DNA of 64,000 nucleotides from Cystobasidium ongulense. Its lineage: Eukaryota > Basidiomycota > Cystobasidiomycetes > Cystobasidiales > Cystobasidiaceae. Below are positions 47,179-59,041 of this stretch, piece after piece. The notes below the pieces were generated by a model that was given only the letters and a program-made list of their open reading frames with translations, was not told the DNA's origin and ran no database searches. A program made the position numbers and the translations under genes. Numbering within the stretch: the stretch's first letter is position 1; every line of letters starts with the position of its first letter. The stretch is from contig BQUP01000002.1 in the NCBI GenBank assembly GCA_022835595.1, positions 496,001 to 560,000 of the forward strand. Reading direction: 5' to 3'.

Positions 47179-49048
47179 TTAATTTGATCCAAGACTCACA
47201 GCAGGCGGATGAAGTAAGTTATACCGAATCATTGAATAAAACGTCTCCCACCTAGGAGAGAGGAAGAAAGAAGCAGGATCGAAAGAAAACCGAATGGGGA
47301 TAGTGTTAATAGTGGAAAGATTGGAAAGAAAAAAAAAGGGGCAATCAGTATTTTGACTTTTGTTCGAACAAAGTTGTCCTTTTGGACAACAGGTAGAAAA
47401 AGACGGGAAATAAAAAGTATGGTAGCTTACCCCCACCCGACGTTCTGAATCAAAACATCTTGAACGATTTCATCCCATTCCATATCTAAATCCATCTCGA
47501 CATCCAATTTCTTCCTTCTCACTAAAACATCTTTCACATCACTCAAAGCATCCTCCGTCTCTCTAACTGAGGTAATCATACATTCAAACATTTGTAATAA
47601 ATTAATAGAATTACACCAATTTCTATTCAAACTAATAACATAATCATCTATATTCTCAACGCAGTGATACCAATTTGACGGAACAAAGATAATCATTCCT
47701 TTATCTTGTATTATTTCTATTATTTCTACCTTGTCAAGTAATGGATATTTTGCTAGATCTACTTTTCCCGGTCTTATATCGTTATGTAATAATGATTCTG
47801 GATTGCTTGGATCGATTCGACAATTGGGAATACTTGAAGGTGGTATTAGATACCATTTCTTACGCCCTAAGAGATTAGCTGACCAGGAATATGAAGTATC
47901 TGACATGTTTTAAGGATTGGGATTTGGTCGTTTCATTGTGGTTCATTGTTTGTGCATTTGAGCACAAGGATTGAAGAGGTTTTGTCATTTCATCGTTCAT
48001 TGTTTGAGCAGAAGAAACAGAAGGAGTTGCCGTTCAGTGTCGTTGTTGATGAAAAGAAACAACGACGAGGCATATTGAAGGAGGTAACGGCAGTGTAGGC
48101 GAGAGGAGTTGGAACGAGTATTATAGAAGGACCAAAAAATTAGAAATACAATTTAGCGGAAATTCATAAAGAAACGAATAGGAAGCGCATTGTGGTGAAA
48201 ATGAAGAAGTTCAGTGGGAAAGAAAGAGAGAGAGAGATGAAGAAAGACAAGAAAAGGGAAATTAACTCACAGACATCTCGATGTAAAGGAGTAAAAGTAT
48301 CCCTAGTACCAAAATAAACAAAAGTGAAATCATCATTTGTATTATTTGAATAATAGTTATTCATCCAATCATTTTTGAAAATGTTTGGTGTTTTATAAAA
48401 CATGGCTCTTGGATTCTCTTCTTCTGTTCCTTCTTGTCTTGCAGTAGTATTATTCATGCTTAAAGATGCTTCAGTTTGGCTAGTGGGGTCATCGAAACTT
48501 GACATGCTCTCCATCTTCGTATCATATCCTCCCTCTCCGGCAATACGCGATTTGACTCTTTCTTCACGTACTTGTAAAGGTAAATGCCAATCTTTAATAT
48601 ATAATCCTTTACCTTTTCCATTCTTCCATAATCCAATAACCTCATTGAGAGTCATTTCCGTCATTTCACCTGCTCCATACTCCACTCCCTCTTCTTCTCC
48701 CTGTGTTCCATCTTCTTCCTGTACAGAAGACTCTTCTTCAATAGGACATAGTAAGACGTTAACCTTGAAATGTCCATAAAAAAGAGCTAGATAATCCCAA
48801 TTCGGTATTTCCTTTTCATCCCTCATCTCCTCCGTGTGATTTCCTTCAAGTATCTCATCTTTCTCCTTAGGATCTCCATCATTATCCGAAACGAGCGGTG
48901 ATGACGATATCCAATCATGCTGACAAGACCATTCATCCGTAGCTCCACTTATAATAAAAGGTAAGTTTGGAATAAAGAATTCATTCAATGCTCTTGTATA
49001 TAATAATTCAGAAGCTGGAATGATAGGAATCGTGAAATTGGAGGACAT
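47179..49048 (-). CDS. JMJD4-like JmjC oxygenase
   Basis: A Fe(II)/2-oxoglutarate JmjC enzyme. The N-terminus has LPFIISGATDEW, and the metal site His-x-Asp is in FTPLHRDV, which joins after an intron to SDTSYSWSANLLGRKKWYLIPP; the distal His is in SNWYHCVENID. The TPLHRDV and SYSWSAN-GRKKW pairing is characteristic of JMJD4, whose animal orthologue hydroxylates translation factor eRF1. The C-terminal helix segment WETFYSMIRYNLL is joined by one more intron. The stretch at about 48400-48720 is an insertion of acidic and Ser/Thr-rich residues between the first strand and the metal site. The 3' end is uncertain: a further donor lies at about 47200, so a small last exon may exist. Confidence 0.75.
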
Positions 49049-49746
49049 TTTATCCTTTTTAGATTTCTTTGCTTCAGGTTCAAAGAGTTTGAGGACAGAT
49101 GTATTCTTGATTATAGTCCTTGATTATGTGCATTAGTCTGTATAGAATTGGAGGTAGAAAGTGGTAGTAGGAGGTGCTACTGCCCGAATTTCAAGTCTTG
49201 TACAAGATCACGTCGACATAGTAGGGAGAACCTCAGCGTGAGAAGCCGACTAGCAGGTAGATGGAGAATGGCTAGCTCTTCATTGCACGATGGCTCTCTT
49301 GTCCAGCATTTGCACAGTATAGCAGCTCTTGTACGTCGCGGTGAAGAGTCAAGCTGCGATCAACCAAAGCGTCGTGCAAGAGACTGAGAAGCGTCTCCTC
49401 GACTCCCCTCCACACACATCAAGACACCATCCACCTATCTCGCAACTTTCCCTCTGCCGTGCAGCTGATCCCGTCTGCTCCCTTCGTCGTTCCTAACTCC
49501 CTGCACTGCGCTCCGCCTTGTTCTCGAAGCTCGCCAGTCTGGCACTTGTCAGCTTGCGTAGCACAACCTTTGTCTTTTAAAGTCTTCTGCTGGCTTAACG
49601 ACATTCAGCGCCTCTGCTCTCCTTCACACCCTCTTCACTCGCTCCCATTTTCCCTCTCGTCGTCAATTCACTTCGCGTGTCTGTCACCGTGGCAGCGGCG
49701 AGGTGTGCATAGATAGACAAGCAAGCACTTTCAGTCCGAGAACAGC
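49049..49746. promoter_or_regulatory. Divergent promoter of the JmjC and coiled-coil genes
   Basis: About 700 bases between divergent starts. The right half is CT-rich (49,390-49,680), as in promoters and leaders of highly read fungal genes. No convincing coding frame. Confidence 0.4.
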
Positions 49747-51609
49747 ATGGCTAGAAGCAGCCAGGATGCATCTGCACCAACCACGAGAAGGAAGACGACT
49801 CGTGTAGACGTAAAAGAACAAATCCTATGTTAGTCTATTCCACTCTTCCTCTTTCAGGTAATCAATACACCACAGTAACTGATTTCAGGTTTCGCCTCAA
49901 CAACTCGGTTTCTCATTCTCTCGCTTGTTCTGACCAGACGGAAATGCAAGACAATCAACCAGATCTAATGCTATGGACTCGCAACATGATTATCGCAGAA
50001 GTGAACGACCTGTTTCATTCGATTCTCGGGATGCAAGACATGGCAATGTACCGCGTTACTCCGATAGGGTCGTTCCATTGAAGAACGATCCTTCTTCTTA
50101 TCGCAATGCTAGAGGAAGAGATGGACAAGGTCATTCGACTAGCAAAAACCTTCAACCTCACGTCTCACTCTCGAACATGTTTGAGGAAAGTTTACCGCAT
50201 CAGGCTGCGCCACCTGCACATTCCACGAGCAACACGAACAAAGGTATATACGGTAAACCAGGAACAAGGCTACGCTCCCTCTCAGACACATCACTCTATT
50301 CCCGACCCGATCAAGGCGATTTCGAAATGGGCCCGACGACACAGAGGTCTCGATTTGACAAGGACGCAGGTGAAGAGTACGTCGATAAAGATGACTATCC
50401 TGAGACAGAGGACAAAACACTTCTCAACACTACCAAAAAGCAAACACGGAAAGATGGACAAATTGGATCATCGGATGATGATATTGGAAACGCTACTATT
50501 AGCTTGACTGAATTTGCGAGACTTGAAAAGCGCGCCCCCCTAAATCAGTGAGCCTCTTCTTGTTCATCTTTTGTATACGAGAATAGTATACATTGGCATA
50601 GACCAAGAAGGAGAAATCCACAAATGACTGACTCACCTGTATCTTCCCATACTCTTGATCTAGCGTTGAACTGAAAGAGGAAACTCTAGTAGAGCTCGCT
50701 GAGCCTCTTATTCAAGATGTGACACGTAAGTCATGGAAATCTAGATTCCCAGTGAATGGCGTGGAAAATTTTTACATTTGAGATTCCTCCTTCCTCGCCC
50801 CCCTAAATTACAGTCATTTACGAGAACGAATGGAATCAAGCTATAACAAATGAGGAAAAGTTGTATAAACAAACTGCAATGTCACTTGGTGCTTTATTGG
50901 ACGGTGAAATGATGCAAGCAGCCCATGGAATAAAGTACGTGATGTCTTCTTATTCCTCTATCTTTCATTTTACATTCTTAAAGAGGTCTGACATTCTTCC
51001 TCCCTTCTTCTTGTATCTCTTCCGCTCGATGATAATGAACTACAGGAAAGATGTAGAGAAATGCGCAAAAGTACGAAATGCAGTAAAGGATGCTATTGTT
51101 GCAGAAGCTTTAGCGGCCAAAACAGCCATGCTAGTCTTGATAGTAGGCCTCATTACAATTTTCAATGATACATTAAGAGCATTTCTGACTGCTTTAACAA
51201 ACTTGACAGGCAGAGCAGAAGAAACTTCTACTTGAGCTGAGACAGATAGAGGATCGAGTCTCCAAGCGCGATGAGAGCATCTTACAAGATCTTCGCAATA
51301 TCCGTAAGTCCTATACCAGCATTTAGAGCACACTGTAAGGTTCAGCACTATACTAACAAAAATACCTCTTGTTCCTTTCGAACGACGTGTGGCCTGTTTT
51401 GCAATTGATCAGATGAGAGATCACTCAACGAGCAAAAGAAAATAGAAGACGAGTACACCACAAAAGCAGATACATTAGAGGATAGAATCGAATCTATGAA
51501 GAATAAAGGAATTCAGAAGGATTTCGATAATTATGTCAATAAATTCATACAGGCTCGTCACTCGACATCAAACGGAAAGATTGAATCTACTGCACGAAGA
51601 AGGTCGTAG
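49747..51609 (+). CDS. Coiled-coil protein of unknown function
   Basis: I do not recognise this gene. A chain of about seven exons can be joined in phase: MARSSQDASAPTTRR...KEQIL/YGNARQSTRS, then a Ser/Arg-rich disordered part (49,950-50,545), ELKEETLVELAEPLIQDV, IYENEWNQAITNEEKLYKQ, KDVEKCAKVRNA, AEQKKLLLELRQIEDRV and LNEQKKIEDEYTTKADTL. It ends at a stop at 51607-51609. The last ~150 residues are charged heptad-like helices suitable for a dimeric coiled coil. The layout, a disordered basic head and coiled-coil tail of about 330 residues, would suit a structural chromosome, kinetochore or meiotic protein, but nothing specific is visible. Confidence 0.55.
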
Positions 51610-51981
51610 GAAGAAGCTTACGAAAGCATACCTTAAAAATCGGTTGCAAGGTATCCGAGGTTTAAAAAGGCACAAGTACCGGGGAAAAGAAAATGAGAAA
51701 TGCAATGGACAACAAACAAGGGAAATGAGAAATGCAATGAACAATAAAGAAGGGAATGGGTATGGCGGGCAGAGCAAAAGTTTTCCGTGCAGTGTAAAGA
51801 TCGCACGAAATTATGTTTCATCACTCAAAAAGCAAAAAAAAATAAGTAGATCAGTCAGTCGCAAAAGGGTCCGTTTCGTTACAAGAGTGTAAAACTTCGT
51901 TGTCGTCGTTAGATTGCTTTTCGATCTGCTGCCAATGTCTAAACTGCTTCCGCTGTAATCATACATCGTCCTAACTTTGGA
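51610..51981. other. Convergent 3' intergenic gap
   Basis: About 370 bases between gene tails, with purine-rich runs on the plus strand (51,660-51,850). The frame crossing it is Lys/Arg-rich simple sequence and is not credited as coding. Confidence 0.35.
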
Positions 51982-54540
51982 CTACCATCCTACTGTTCTA
52001 ATCGGGGCTTGCTGCGATGCACTACCGTGACTAATCATCGTCAAATCCCGCAGAGAAGCTGAGCCATTACCATTGATGTAATTACCCAGGTGGTCTGCAC
52101 CTGTTCCATTTCTATGTACCTTCTTTCCAGCTAGATCCAACTTGCGCATGACTGGTTGGAGAGTATTATATATCTCGCGTCTCTCGGATTCCAATTGCTC
52201 GACTCGATTTCGTAGATCTTCATTCTCTTGTCTGAGATGGTTCACTTCTCGCTCAAGTTCTGAACCATCCGAGTCAACCGCTTCGTCCATTGATGACAAT
52301 ACAGATTCGTACTTTGAAACTTGCGCACGTATCTTATCGAGCTGCGGAGCGCGGACAAGTCAAGATTAGACCGATTAATAGCTTGGCACATAAACAGGGA
52401 AAATGCGTTTTGAAAAGGAAAACACACCTCTTCCCGTAACATCAGACTTTCAGCGTGATACTTTGAAGCCCCACGTATAGACATGCTACCTGATTTTGTT
52501 CCAGTGACAGTTGATACACTCCTTCCATGTCCTAAGCTAGCTGCTCCAGAAATACCTCGTGGAGTAGCAGCCCGTTCAAGGTCGCCGACTAGCTGTTGAG
52601 ATGCAGAGTCCCATCTTCTGGGCATAGGCGCAGTGATAGGCGTATGCCTGCTTTCATTCTGATGCACTTGTTGCTGCTGTGACCAAGCGGCTGCCGGTCC
52701 AGACTCGAATTGTCTAACGTCACGCCCAGGTTGCTGTGGCTGTTGGACTGCTTGGTTTTGCCAGCTTGACGGCTGAGCCTTGCTGACTGGGAGGGGTCTG
52801 TCAAGGTTATCGACTGGACTCAGTGGAGAGCGTTGCCATCCTCCAGCCCTCGCATTTGGATTGTCGTTTAACGATCCTGAAGAACCAGTTGAGCCAATGT
52901 CGCTATCTTTCTCTCCCTGGAATTGACGCATTGGCTTGTACTTAGACCGGCTTGATACATCTTGCACATGTTGACTGTGTCGTATTGGGAAAGTGGTCTC
53001 CTCTCGTACACCGACATTTGAGACAGACTCTGAAGGCCGGATGCTGTTATCATCGTAGCTAGATTGAGCTGCAGGGTCGTTATAGCGATTGACTAAGCTG
53101 TCATCTCCTTCTTCGCGTCCGAACGATGAAGCACGAATGTAAGTGGGGCCCTTCTCCTCCCTGGTGACGCGAGACCTACGGGTGGTCGAAGTCCAGTTGT
53201 TGTTCTTTATAGCATCGGCGTTCGGTAGAACCCATACTTCGTTGCTTTCGCTGGCAGACCCATTCGCGGCAGAGCGATTGTCGCTGATTTGGACGCTGGA
53301 TGGCTGTAGCGGTTGTTGGGCATATTGCTCGGGGACTGAAGGTACCGGCGGAAGTGCTACAACTTCTTCATTCGTTCCGAAAGGAACTCTCACAGTCCAG
53401 CCACTGACCACGCGAACGGTCTGACTAGATGGACGTTCGGAAGCGTTGATCGGAGCGCTCACATGAGATGCGGCAGCGGAAGCAGAAACAGAAGCAGGCG
53501 CGACTGCCTGTGCTACCTGTGGTAGAAGTGGCATCGGTGCAATTGAAGCGGCTCGGACTGGACTGACAGCTTTAGGAGTAGAGGTACGCCAGCCTTGACT
53601 GACAGGAGCAGTTTCATGGGTCACCGGAGCTTCCAAAGAGGGCCCAGCTCGAGAGGCTTCACCGCGACCCTCTTCGCTCATAGGTAGAGGCGTTCCTGTA
53701 GCAGCGGTGATGGTATTTCCACTGACATTGCTTGAAGTAGCTTTCCAACCGCTGCTGCTACCTGTGACTATCTTTGATTGCTGTCTTTCCAAGTAATCAG
53801 AAAGAAGGTCTGGCACGGACTCTGTATGGCCTCGGACCTCAACCTTCTTTGCAGGCCAGCCATCTGGAGACAGAGGGCGCCCGTTCCTGTTATCATTGTA
53901 GCCGGAGTTGTTTGATTGTGATGGCGGGCCGATCCATGCATAGTTCGTGTCTGGTCTTGGGGGCAGAGCTGAAGAGGGACCTAAAGTGTGGCCTGAAGCG
54001 TGCACCGGTATGGAAGACCTAGGATTTGGCATATTGGAAGAGATGTGATTGGTTGGAGAAGGTGTCCAACCTTTGACTTGCTCCTTGGCTTTAGGCCACC
54101 CGTCTTCTCCTAGGCTTGAAGTAGCTTTGTTGAGGGCCGGACTTCTATGAGAATCGCTAGGAGTTCCACTTGAGCTGGAGCCGGAATCAGGATTTGAGCC
54201 TTGGCGACTGCTGTAAGCATTCAAATCCATAGCAAGAAGGATTATAGACTGATCAGCAATACTCTGTCAAATGTTTGATCCGTCGTTCAGACTTACCTGC
54301 CTGGAAGATCGTACGTCATAGTCGGACTATGCTTATAGACAGAGTCTTCGCCGTCCTGCATATCTGTGTTAGCGATGATTTAACATGAGTACTGTCGTGA
54401 CTACTCGGCAAACTCTGTGAAGAGACGGTCAGCTGTTTGACAGAAGTCGATCTTAGCCTTATAATGGCAGACTTACCCAGAAAGATAGGCCTGGCAGGTT
54501 GTCGGAGCGTGTGCTAGTCCTAGATGAATCCGAGAGATTC
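51982..54540 (-). CDS. Disordered tryptophan-repeat (GW-type) protein with coiled-coil tail
   Basis: I do not recognise an orthologue. A ~570-residue Ser/Pro/Gln/Asn-rich stretch is studded with isolated tryptophans, mostly after Gly or another small residue: DGWPKAK, VKGWTPS, YAWIGP, DGWPAKK, SGWKATS, QGWRTST, SGWTVRV, EVWVLP, NNWTST, GGWQRS, SSWQNQ, AAWSQQ, RRWDSA, and a terminal TVGW. An intron at about 52340-52428 joins LMLREE to LDKIRAQVSKY, giving a clear coiled coil to ELESERREIYNTL-type residues. Small 5' exons give SFW/DGEDSVYKHSPT/SSRQGSN; the true start was not found and may lie further upstream. Sparse W in disorder resembles GW proteins that dock on Argonaute, but that is inference. 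Confidence 0.6.
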
Positions 54541-54805
54541 CAAAATCGGCAAGGGGAACGCAATACCGGAGCAGCAGGAATACGCACGAGGTAACACGTT
54601 TACGCTTGCAGTTGGCGGGCTAGGAAGGAATGATGGTTGGTCTCTCCAGAAGCTGTAGTGATTTAGGTCAGAGTGACACTCATTTATCGACTGTTCCATG
54701 GCCCTGTGCCCACCTCGTACCCTGCTTCGTAAAGGTGCCGTTTAAACCAGCTTGACAAGAAGGCAAGTTAGTTTCACGTGGTCACCGTAAAAACAAAACA
54801 TTGCT

Positions 54806-55156
54806 TCACATACTTTCAGAGAGCCCTGATTCCGCAAGTAAAACCTCAGAAGGGATCTTAGCAGTCAGGGTATCCAGAAGCTCCTGCTGAGCGTCGTGTA
54901 TTTGCGTGACTGGGGTGCTGAGCCGGGAGTGGGGAAGTGGTGGCAGGTCGGGAGGTGGTGAATCGAATGGATCAAAGAGGCTACCTTCTGCAGTGTGAAA
55001 AGAGTGAGAGTTGGTTGTCGAGTACAGAGGCGTGCCGAACAGGTCGTCGCTGTGGCTGCTGTCGTCGAGGCCTTTGCTGCTTGTAGTCGCTACGATAAGT
55101 GCTCGTAGGTTTCTGCGGACGATGATGGATTGAAAGCAGGACAGCTCCGTGTTCAT
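54806..55156 (-). CDS. Short hypothetical protein or 5' exons of the GW-type gene
   Basis: An open frame with protein-like composition: LDDSSHSDDLFGTPLY, SLFDPFDSPPPDLPPLP and DAQQELLDTLTAKIPSEV, acidic and Pro-rich. Its apparent stop overlaps a good splice donor at about 54820, so it may continue leftward and be the first part of the GW-type gene, which lacks a start. I could not find an acceptor that keeps phase. An upstream frame, SRAASNLALAASNLQEEVRQD (55200-55316), may be a further exon. Function unknown. Confidence 0.3.
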   Translation of the reverse strand: MNTELSCFQSIIVRRNLRALIVATTSSKGLDDSSHSDDLFGTPLYSTTNSHSFHTAEGSLFDPFDSPPPDLPPLPHSRLSTPVTQIHDAQQELLDTLTAKIPSEVLLAESGLSESM

Positions 55157-55525
55157 GCTCTAGCACTGCAGAACATCGTGGTAATGGAAGGAGGTGCCAG
55201 ATAATGCCGTATCGAAGGTATCCGCTGGCCCGCCTGTCTTGTCGAACTTCCTCTTGCAAATTGGAAGCTGCAAGAGCCAGGTTGGATGCTGCGCGACTGG
55301 GCTGTCCACCTGACACGACAAGAGCGATCCTCCAGACCTCGAGAAGGCCTCACACAACCTACTACCATGCTACTTTGACCCTTTAGCGCTGTGACGCTGC
55401 TCGTTCTCCAGCCATTCTACTCTGGCCACTGGGACGGCGTAGCGCTTTACGCGCTCGTTTGCAAGTGGAAGCTATCCTACCAAACCCCAGGGCTCCGTGA
55501 AGCCTTCTCTGCGGAAAACAGCGTG

Positions 55526-57210
55526 ATGGCTACCTATTTGGAGGAGCTTCATGAGCTCTTTCCTAACGGTCTGCATGCCCGTTCGCCATCTAATGACCGG
55601 CATGACGGTAAGTTGGAAGCTCATGGATGGTCGATTCTCGGAGCAACGTAGCTGAACCACAGTAACATAGCCAATCTTCTGATACCGCTGTTCGATGAGT
55701 TTGAAGTTAAAGATGCTAGAGTAAGCATATGCTCGTCGAAGTGTGATCTCTAGACGTTCCAATCCAATTCTGACGACCTTCTTCCAAGTCACCAAAGAAT
55801 GTAGTGCAAGATTCTAGTGAAGCTCATGAACTCGTAGATGCTATTCTCTATCAGATTGATCCATCCCTCGTGTCGAAGGAGGCTGGCGCTCGTCTGTCTC
55901 CCGACACTTTGCCCGGCCTTTCTCAACAAGCTATCGAAGGCATGCAACCTTCCAGACCGATTATGGAGTCAGCTTTGCCTGCCACTAGACGAATAAGTTC
56001 TCACAGTAATGCCCTCCCAAATGCTCGTCAAGTCGAAAAGACGGAGGTTGAGCCTATCTCTCCAAGTACAAGAGCTTCACCGGAGCTATTGCATGGTCTA
56101 GCAGGAAAGGCCATTGCACGCAAGTATGACATCTACAACAACAATAAGGCCGAGTCAACCTTGACTCGTGTTCCAAATCCTGTCCTTGTACCTCGAAGAT
56201 CACCTTCAAGCCCTGGGAAAATGAAGTCCTCAAATACCTCGGAGCCTCCGTCACCTACTTCAACTGTGACCACCTCTGCCGAAGCAAGCCCGACTTACAC
56301 GAGATTTCTGAGCATTGCTGGACGCTCTTCCAGAGATCAGGCAGAAGCGGCAGCGGCACGCTCGAAAGCAGCTGCCGGTAGCAGCAGACCTCGCGTTACT
56401 TCAGAGCATCAGTCAAGTAGAACCAGTATCTTTAACAAGACAAGCATACGTCCATCTCTTCCACCAACACGCAATGGTGCGTCTTCGGAGTCGGATGGAT
56501 CCCCTCCTTCCACCCGCCAGACTAGCTATAGAGGTCATGCCCCTCCAGCCGCGACCAAGTATCGAGGGCCCTCACGAGCAGTCAATGGCCGAGTTTCTGA
56601 ACTTCCTACAGTCCATCGTTGGGACCTGGATGAAATAGAGAAACCTCGTAACTTTATACAAGGCCGATACATCTCGTCTGGCGAAATTATCGATCCTCTT
56701 GCCAATATGCGCAAGGCTGACTTCACCGGCTACCAAAATGGATGGAAGCCAGTATCGTCGAGAGGTGGTGGGAGACCGTCCGATGGCAATGTTTTGGGCG
56801 GCAGTCCCAGCCGACGCCAAAATAGCGGTTACAATGATGCGGAAGAAGAAGAGCGTGATGCAGGACCAGCACCCTTCCATTGGACTGGCGATGTTGATGT
56901 CGATGTGAGGGAAAGACACCTATATTGCAACACGAGCCTGGAAGCTAATTCTTTTGAATTTCAGCCTGGTAAGAGACGTTTCATAGGAAGAGGAGCTCTC
57001 GGATCTCGACCCGGTACTTTCAAGAGCCGCTCCGATGAACGATTTGCTGCGGCTACAGCAGCTATGAAGAGAGAAGAAGAGGCAGAATATGCAAATCAAG
57101 CTCCTGATCCTCTTGAGGACATGCACCCTGCTGCAGCATCGTGGGAAATGCAGCGACGGGGCATCCTAATGCGATCCGATAAGAGGATGCGCGTTCCTCA
57201 AGCTGCGTAG
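55526..57210 (+). CDS. Unrecognised protein with disordered middle and conserved-looking tail
   Basis: Exons join in phase as MATYLEELHELFPNG...NDRHD/ANLLIPLFDEFEVKDAR/SPKNVVQDSSEAHELVDAILYQI, then one long exon to 57210. The N-terminal ~90 residues look helical and folded. The middle is Ser/Pro-rich. The C-terminal third has ordered-looking blocks: LPTVHRWDLDEIEKPRNFI, GRYISSGEIIDPLANMRKA, NGWKPVSSRGG and RFIGRGALGSRPGTFKS. A likely 60-base intron (56905-56964, GTGAGG to TTTCAG) lies in the long exon and preserves frame either way. The ATG at 55526 is the first in the frame; an earlier exon cannot be excluded. No family recognised. Confidence 0.55.
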
Positions 57211-57845
57211 TCACGTCAGCCTTCCGAGAAGCCAGAATCGAAGTGCGTAATGAAGAAAAGCCTGTCGTGGTAATAAGTAATATTTATGACCGGATCTCGT
57301 ACGAATGCGTTGGGTCGATACGGTGTCGTGTAGCATTGATATGGAATAAAGTAGAGCTCGCGTGTTTTATGACTGTTGTGAGAGTCATGCTGCACAGTAC
57401 CATTACTTCTCTGACGCTGAAAAGTCGGCCTGCCTATGTCTAACAACCTGTCTTATGAGAAACACAGGAAATTGTCTCTCGCGTGCAGTCCATGATATAT
57501 ACACGCAATTCCGCATTTCTCGATCATTGTGGGATTGGCCAAGTGGTACGGCGTACGTAGCCTTCCTTTTGTTGCAACTTTAGTCTTCCCATTTGCTTAT
57601 CAGCACCTTCCTGTCTTGTAGGTCGCTCTCCGGAGGCGAAGATCGAGGGTTCAATGTAAGCTTGCCGCAGATTCCGTTCTTATCGCGACATCTTTGCTCA
57701 TCCGACGTCCCTTCTCAGCCCCTCATTCCACTTTGCGGTTACTTTTGCTCTCTTTGTTCTTTTATACGGTCAATACGATATGACTGTCTGAATAATGGCT
57801 ACTTCGTACACAATTCCTCTTTCGTGTATACCCCTTTTATTACTA
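57211..57845. other. Convergent 3' intergenic gap
   Basis: About 635 bases between two gene tails. Frames here are Cys/Ser/Leu-rich, short and overlapping; none looks real. T-rich stretches occur near 57560-57850. Confidence 0.35.
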
Positions 57846-58645
57846 TTACACCTGTCCGGTCCGAAGATCTTCATTCTCTAGCATCGTCTTCGCCGTTCCT
57901 ACCAAGGCCACTTTCAACAAAGTGTAGTTCAGATCAACGACAGGCACAGTAGGCAGCCCGACAACCATCTGCATAACACTATACTTCAGCCACTCTGACC
58001 AAGAGACGTCGGAGGCTGTGATTATGCCACAGCGAGCTATCGCCACTTGAACGACCTTTCTACCTCTCGTCCTTTCCAAGGCGAGAGCCGCTGACTCGCC
58101 AGCCCCTCGTACCTTTCTAAACTCGTCCATCATCCAGAGGTTCGCATCGGGGTCGCGAACCGTCATCGCACCAGACAGTAGAATGAACCGTAGTGGCATG
58201 TCTGGCGTATTGCTTGACAGTGAATTTAGCTCGCGACCGGCTAGCAATGCTGTGAGACCAGCTTCGACGTAGTCAATGCTGACTCTCCGCGTCAGCTGAG
58301 TATCGGCTCTTTGACTCGGTGTGATTCCAAGACACCTGCGAAGTAATGCATATCAGCTGTGGTGTCACAAAGCTCGCCACATCAGTCCATAACGCCAGTG
58401 AATTACCAGATGCAAGCGTCGACCCGCCCGACAGCTGAAACCACTGATGCAGGCCAGTTGAGCCAGTCTTTTTCGTCTGCTATAACAATTTCTTGCAACT
58501 TCGAGTGGCTCGTATCGAAGGACGAAGCCGACAGTGCCTTGCGCGTAACGCTGACAACTCTCGCTACATCTGGAGAGGCAAGGACCAAAGGTAGCAGCCG
58601 AGACCCAACAAAGCCGGTTGTTCCTGTGATGAGGATTGTAGTCAT
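57846..58645 (-). CDS. Atypical short-chain dehydrogenase (NAD(P)-binding, HTATIP2-like)
   Basis: The product opens MTTILITGTTGFVGSRLLP, a Rossmann fold with GxxGxxG, then ARVVSVTRKAL and LQEIVIADEKDW. After an intron it continues CLGITPSQRAD, RRVSIDYVEAGLTALL, and FILLSGAMTVRDPDANLW, ending near VALVGTAKTML. The layout matches atypical SDRs of the HTATIP2/NmrA-like type, often regulatory or of unknown substrate. The catalytic Tyr-Lys pair is not evident, which is normal for this subgroup. The gene is divergent from NTH1 with about 400 bases between starts. Confidence 0.65.
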
Positions 58646-59041
58646 AGAGATTGAAGCGAGCTCTCAGTGCAGTAGTGAGAGCTGAACGAGCGCGTCGAAA
58701 CGTTTCTATCCTCGTGGCCTGCAGGTGATCGTGTTCAGAATGGAAGATTGCAGCATTTGGATGCAGGCCTGTCAGGTGATTTGGGACCAATGAATCCATT
58801 TCCCTCCGTGATGCACTTAGTCGACGGGTGAAAGGTGCTCTTGTTCTCGTGGTTCTTGATGTGCTTCTCGACATTTATTATGCAAATCGCGATCACCTTT
58901 AGAGTACAGCATCTTCCTGGAGCAGCGCGGCTCTCTCCATGCGAAAGACGTCTGGACAGCTAGACGACTATCACCGCACCTCTGTGCTCCCTGCACCAGG
59001 CTTCTTGCTTATTGAAGGGACCTCACGTCTGTTATCCCGCC
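58646..59041. promoter_or_regulatory. Divergent promoter of the atypical SDR and NTH1
   Basis: About 400 bases between two divergent starts. A 169-codon minus-strand frame overlaps the SDR start in another frame but is Arg/Ser-rich and not protein-like. No specific element recognised. Confidence 0.35.

Noticed and set aside
51533-51892. A basic 119-codon frame after the coiled-coil gene
   Set aside because: It is purine-rich 3' sequence in the wrong frame; the real frame stops at 51,609.
57593-57952. A 119-codon plus-strand frame rich in Cys, Ser and Leu
   Set aside because: It overlaps the tail of the SDR gene on the other strand and has no recognisable feature.
58365-58874. A 169-codon minus-strand frame over the SDR start
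   Set aside because: Arg/Ser-rich shadow of the true SDR frame and promoter.
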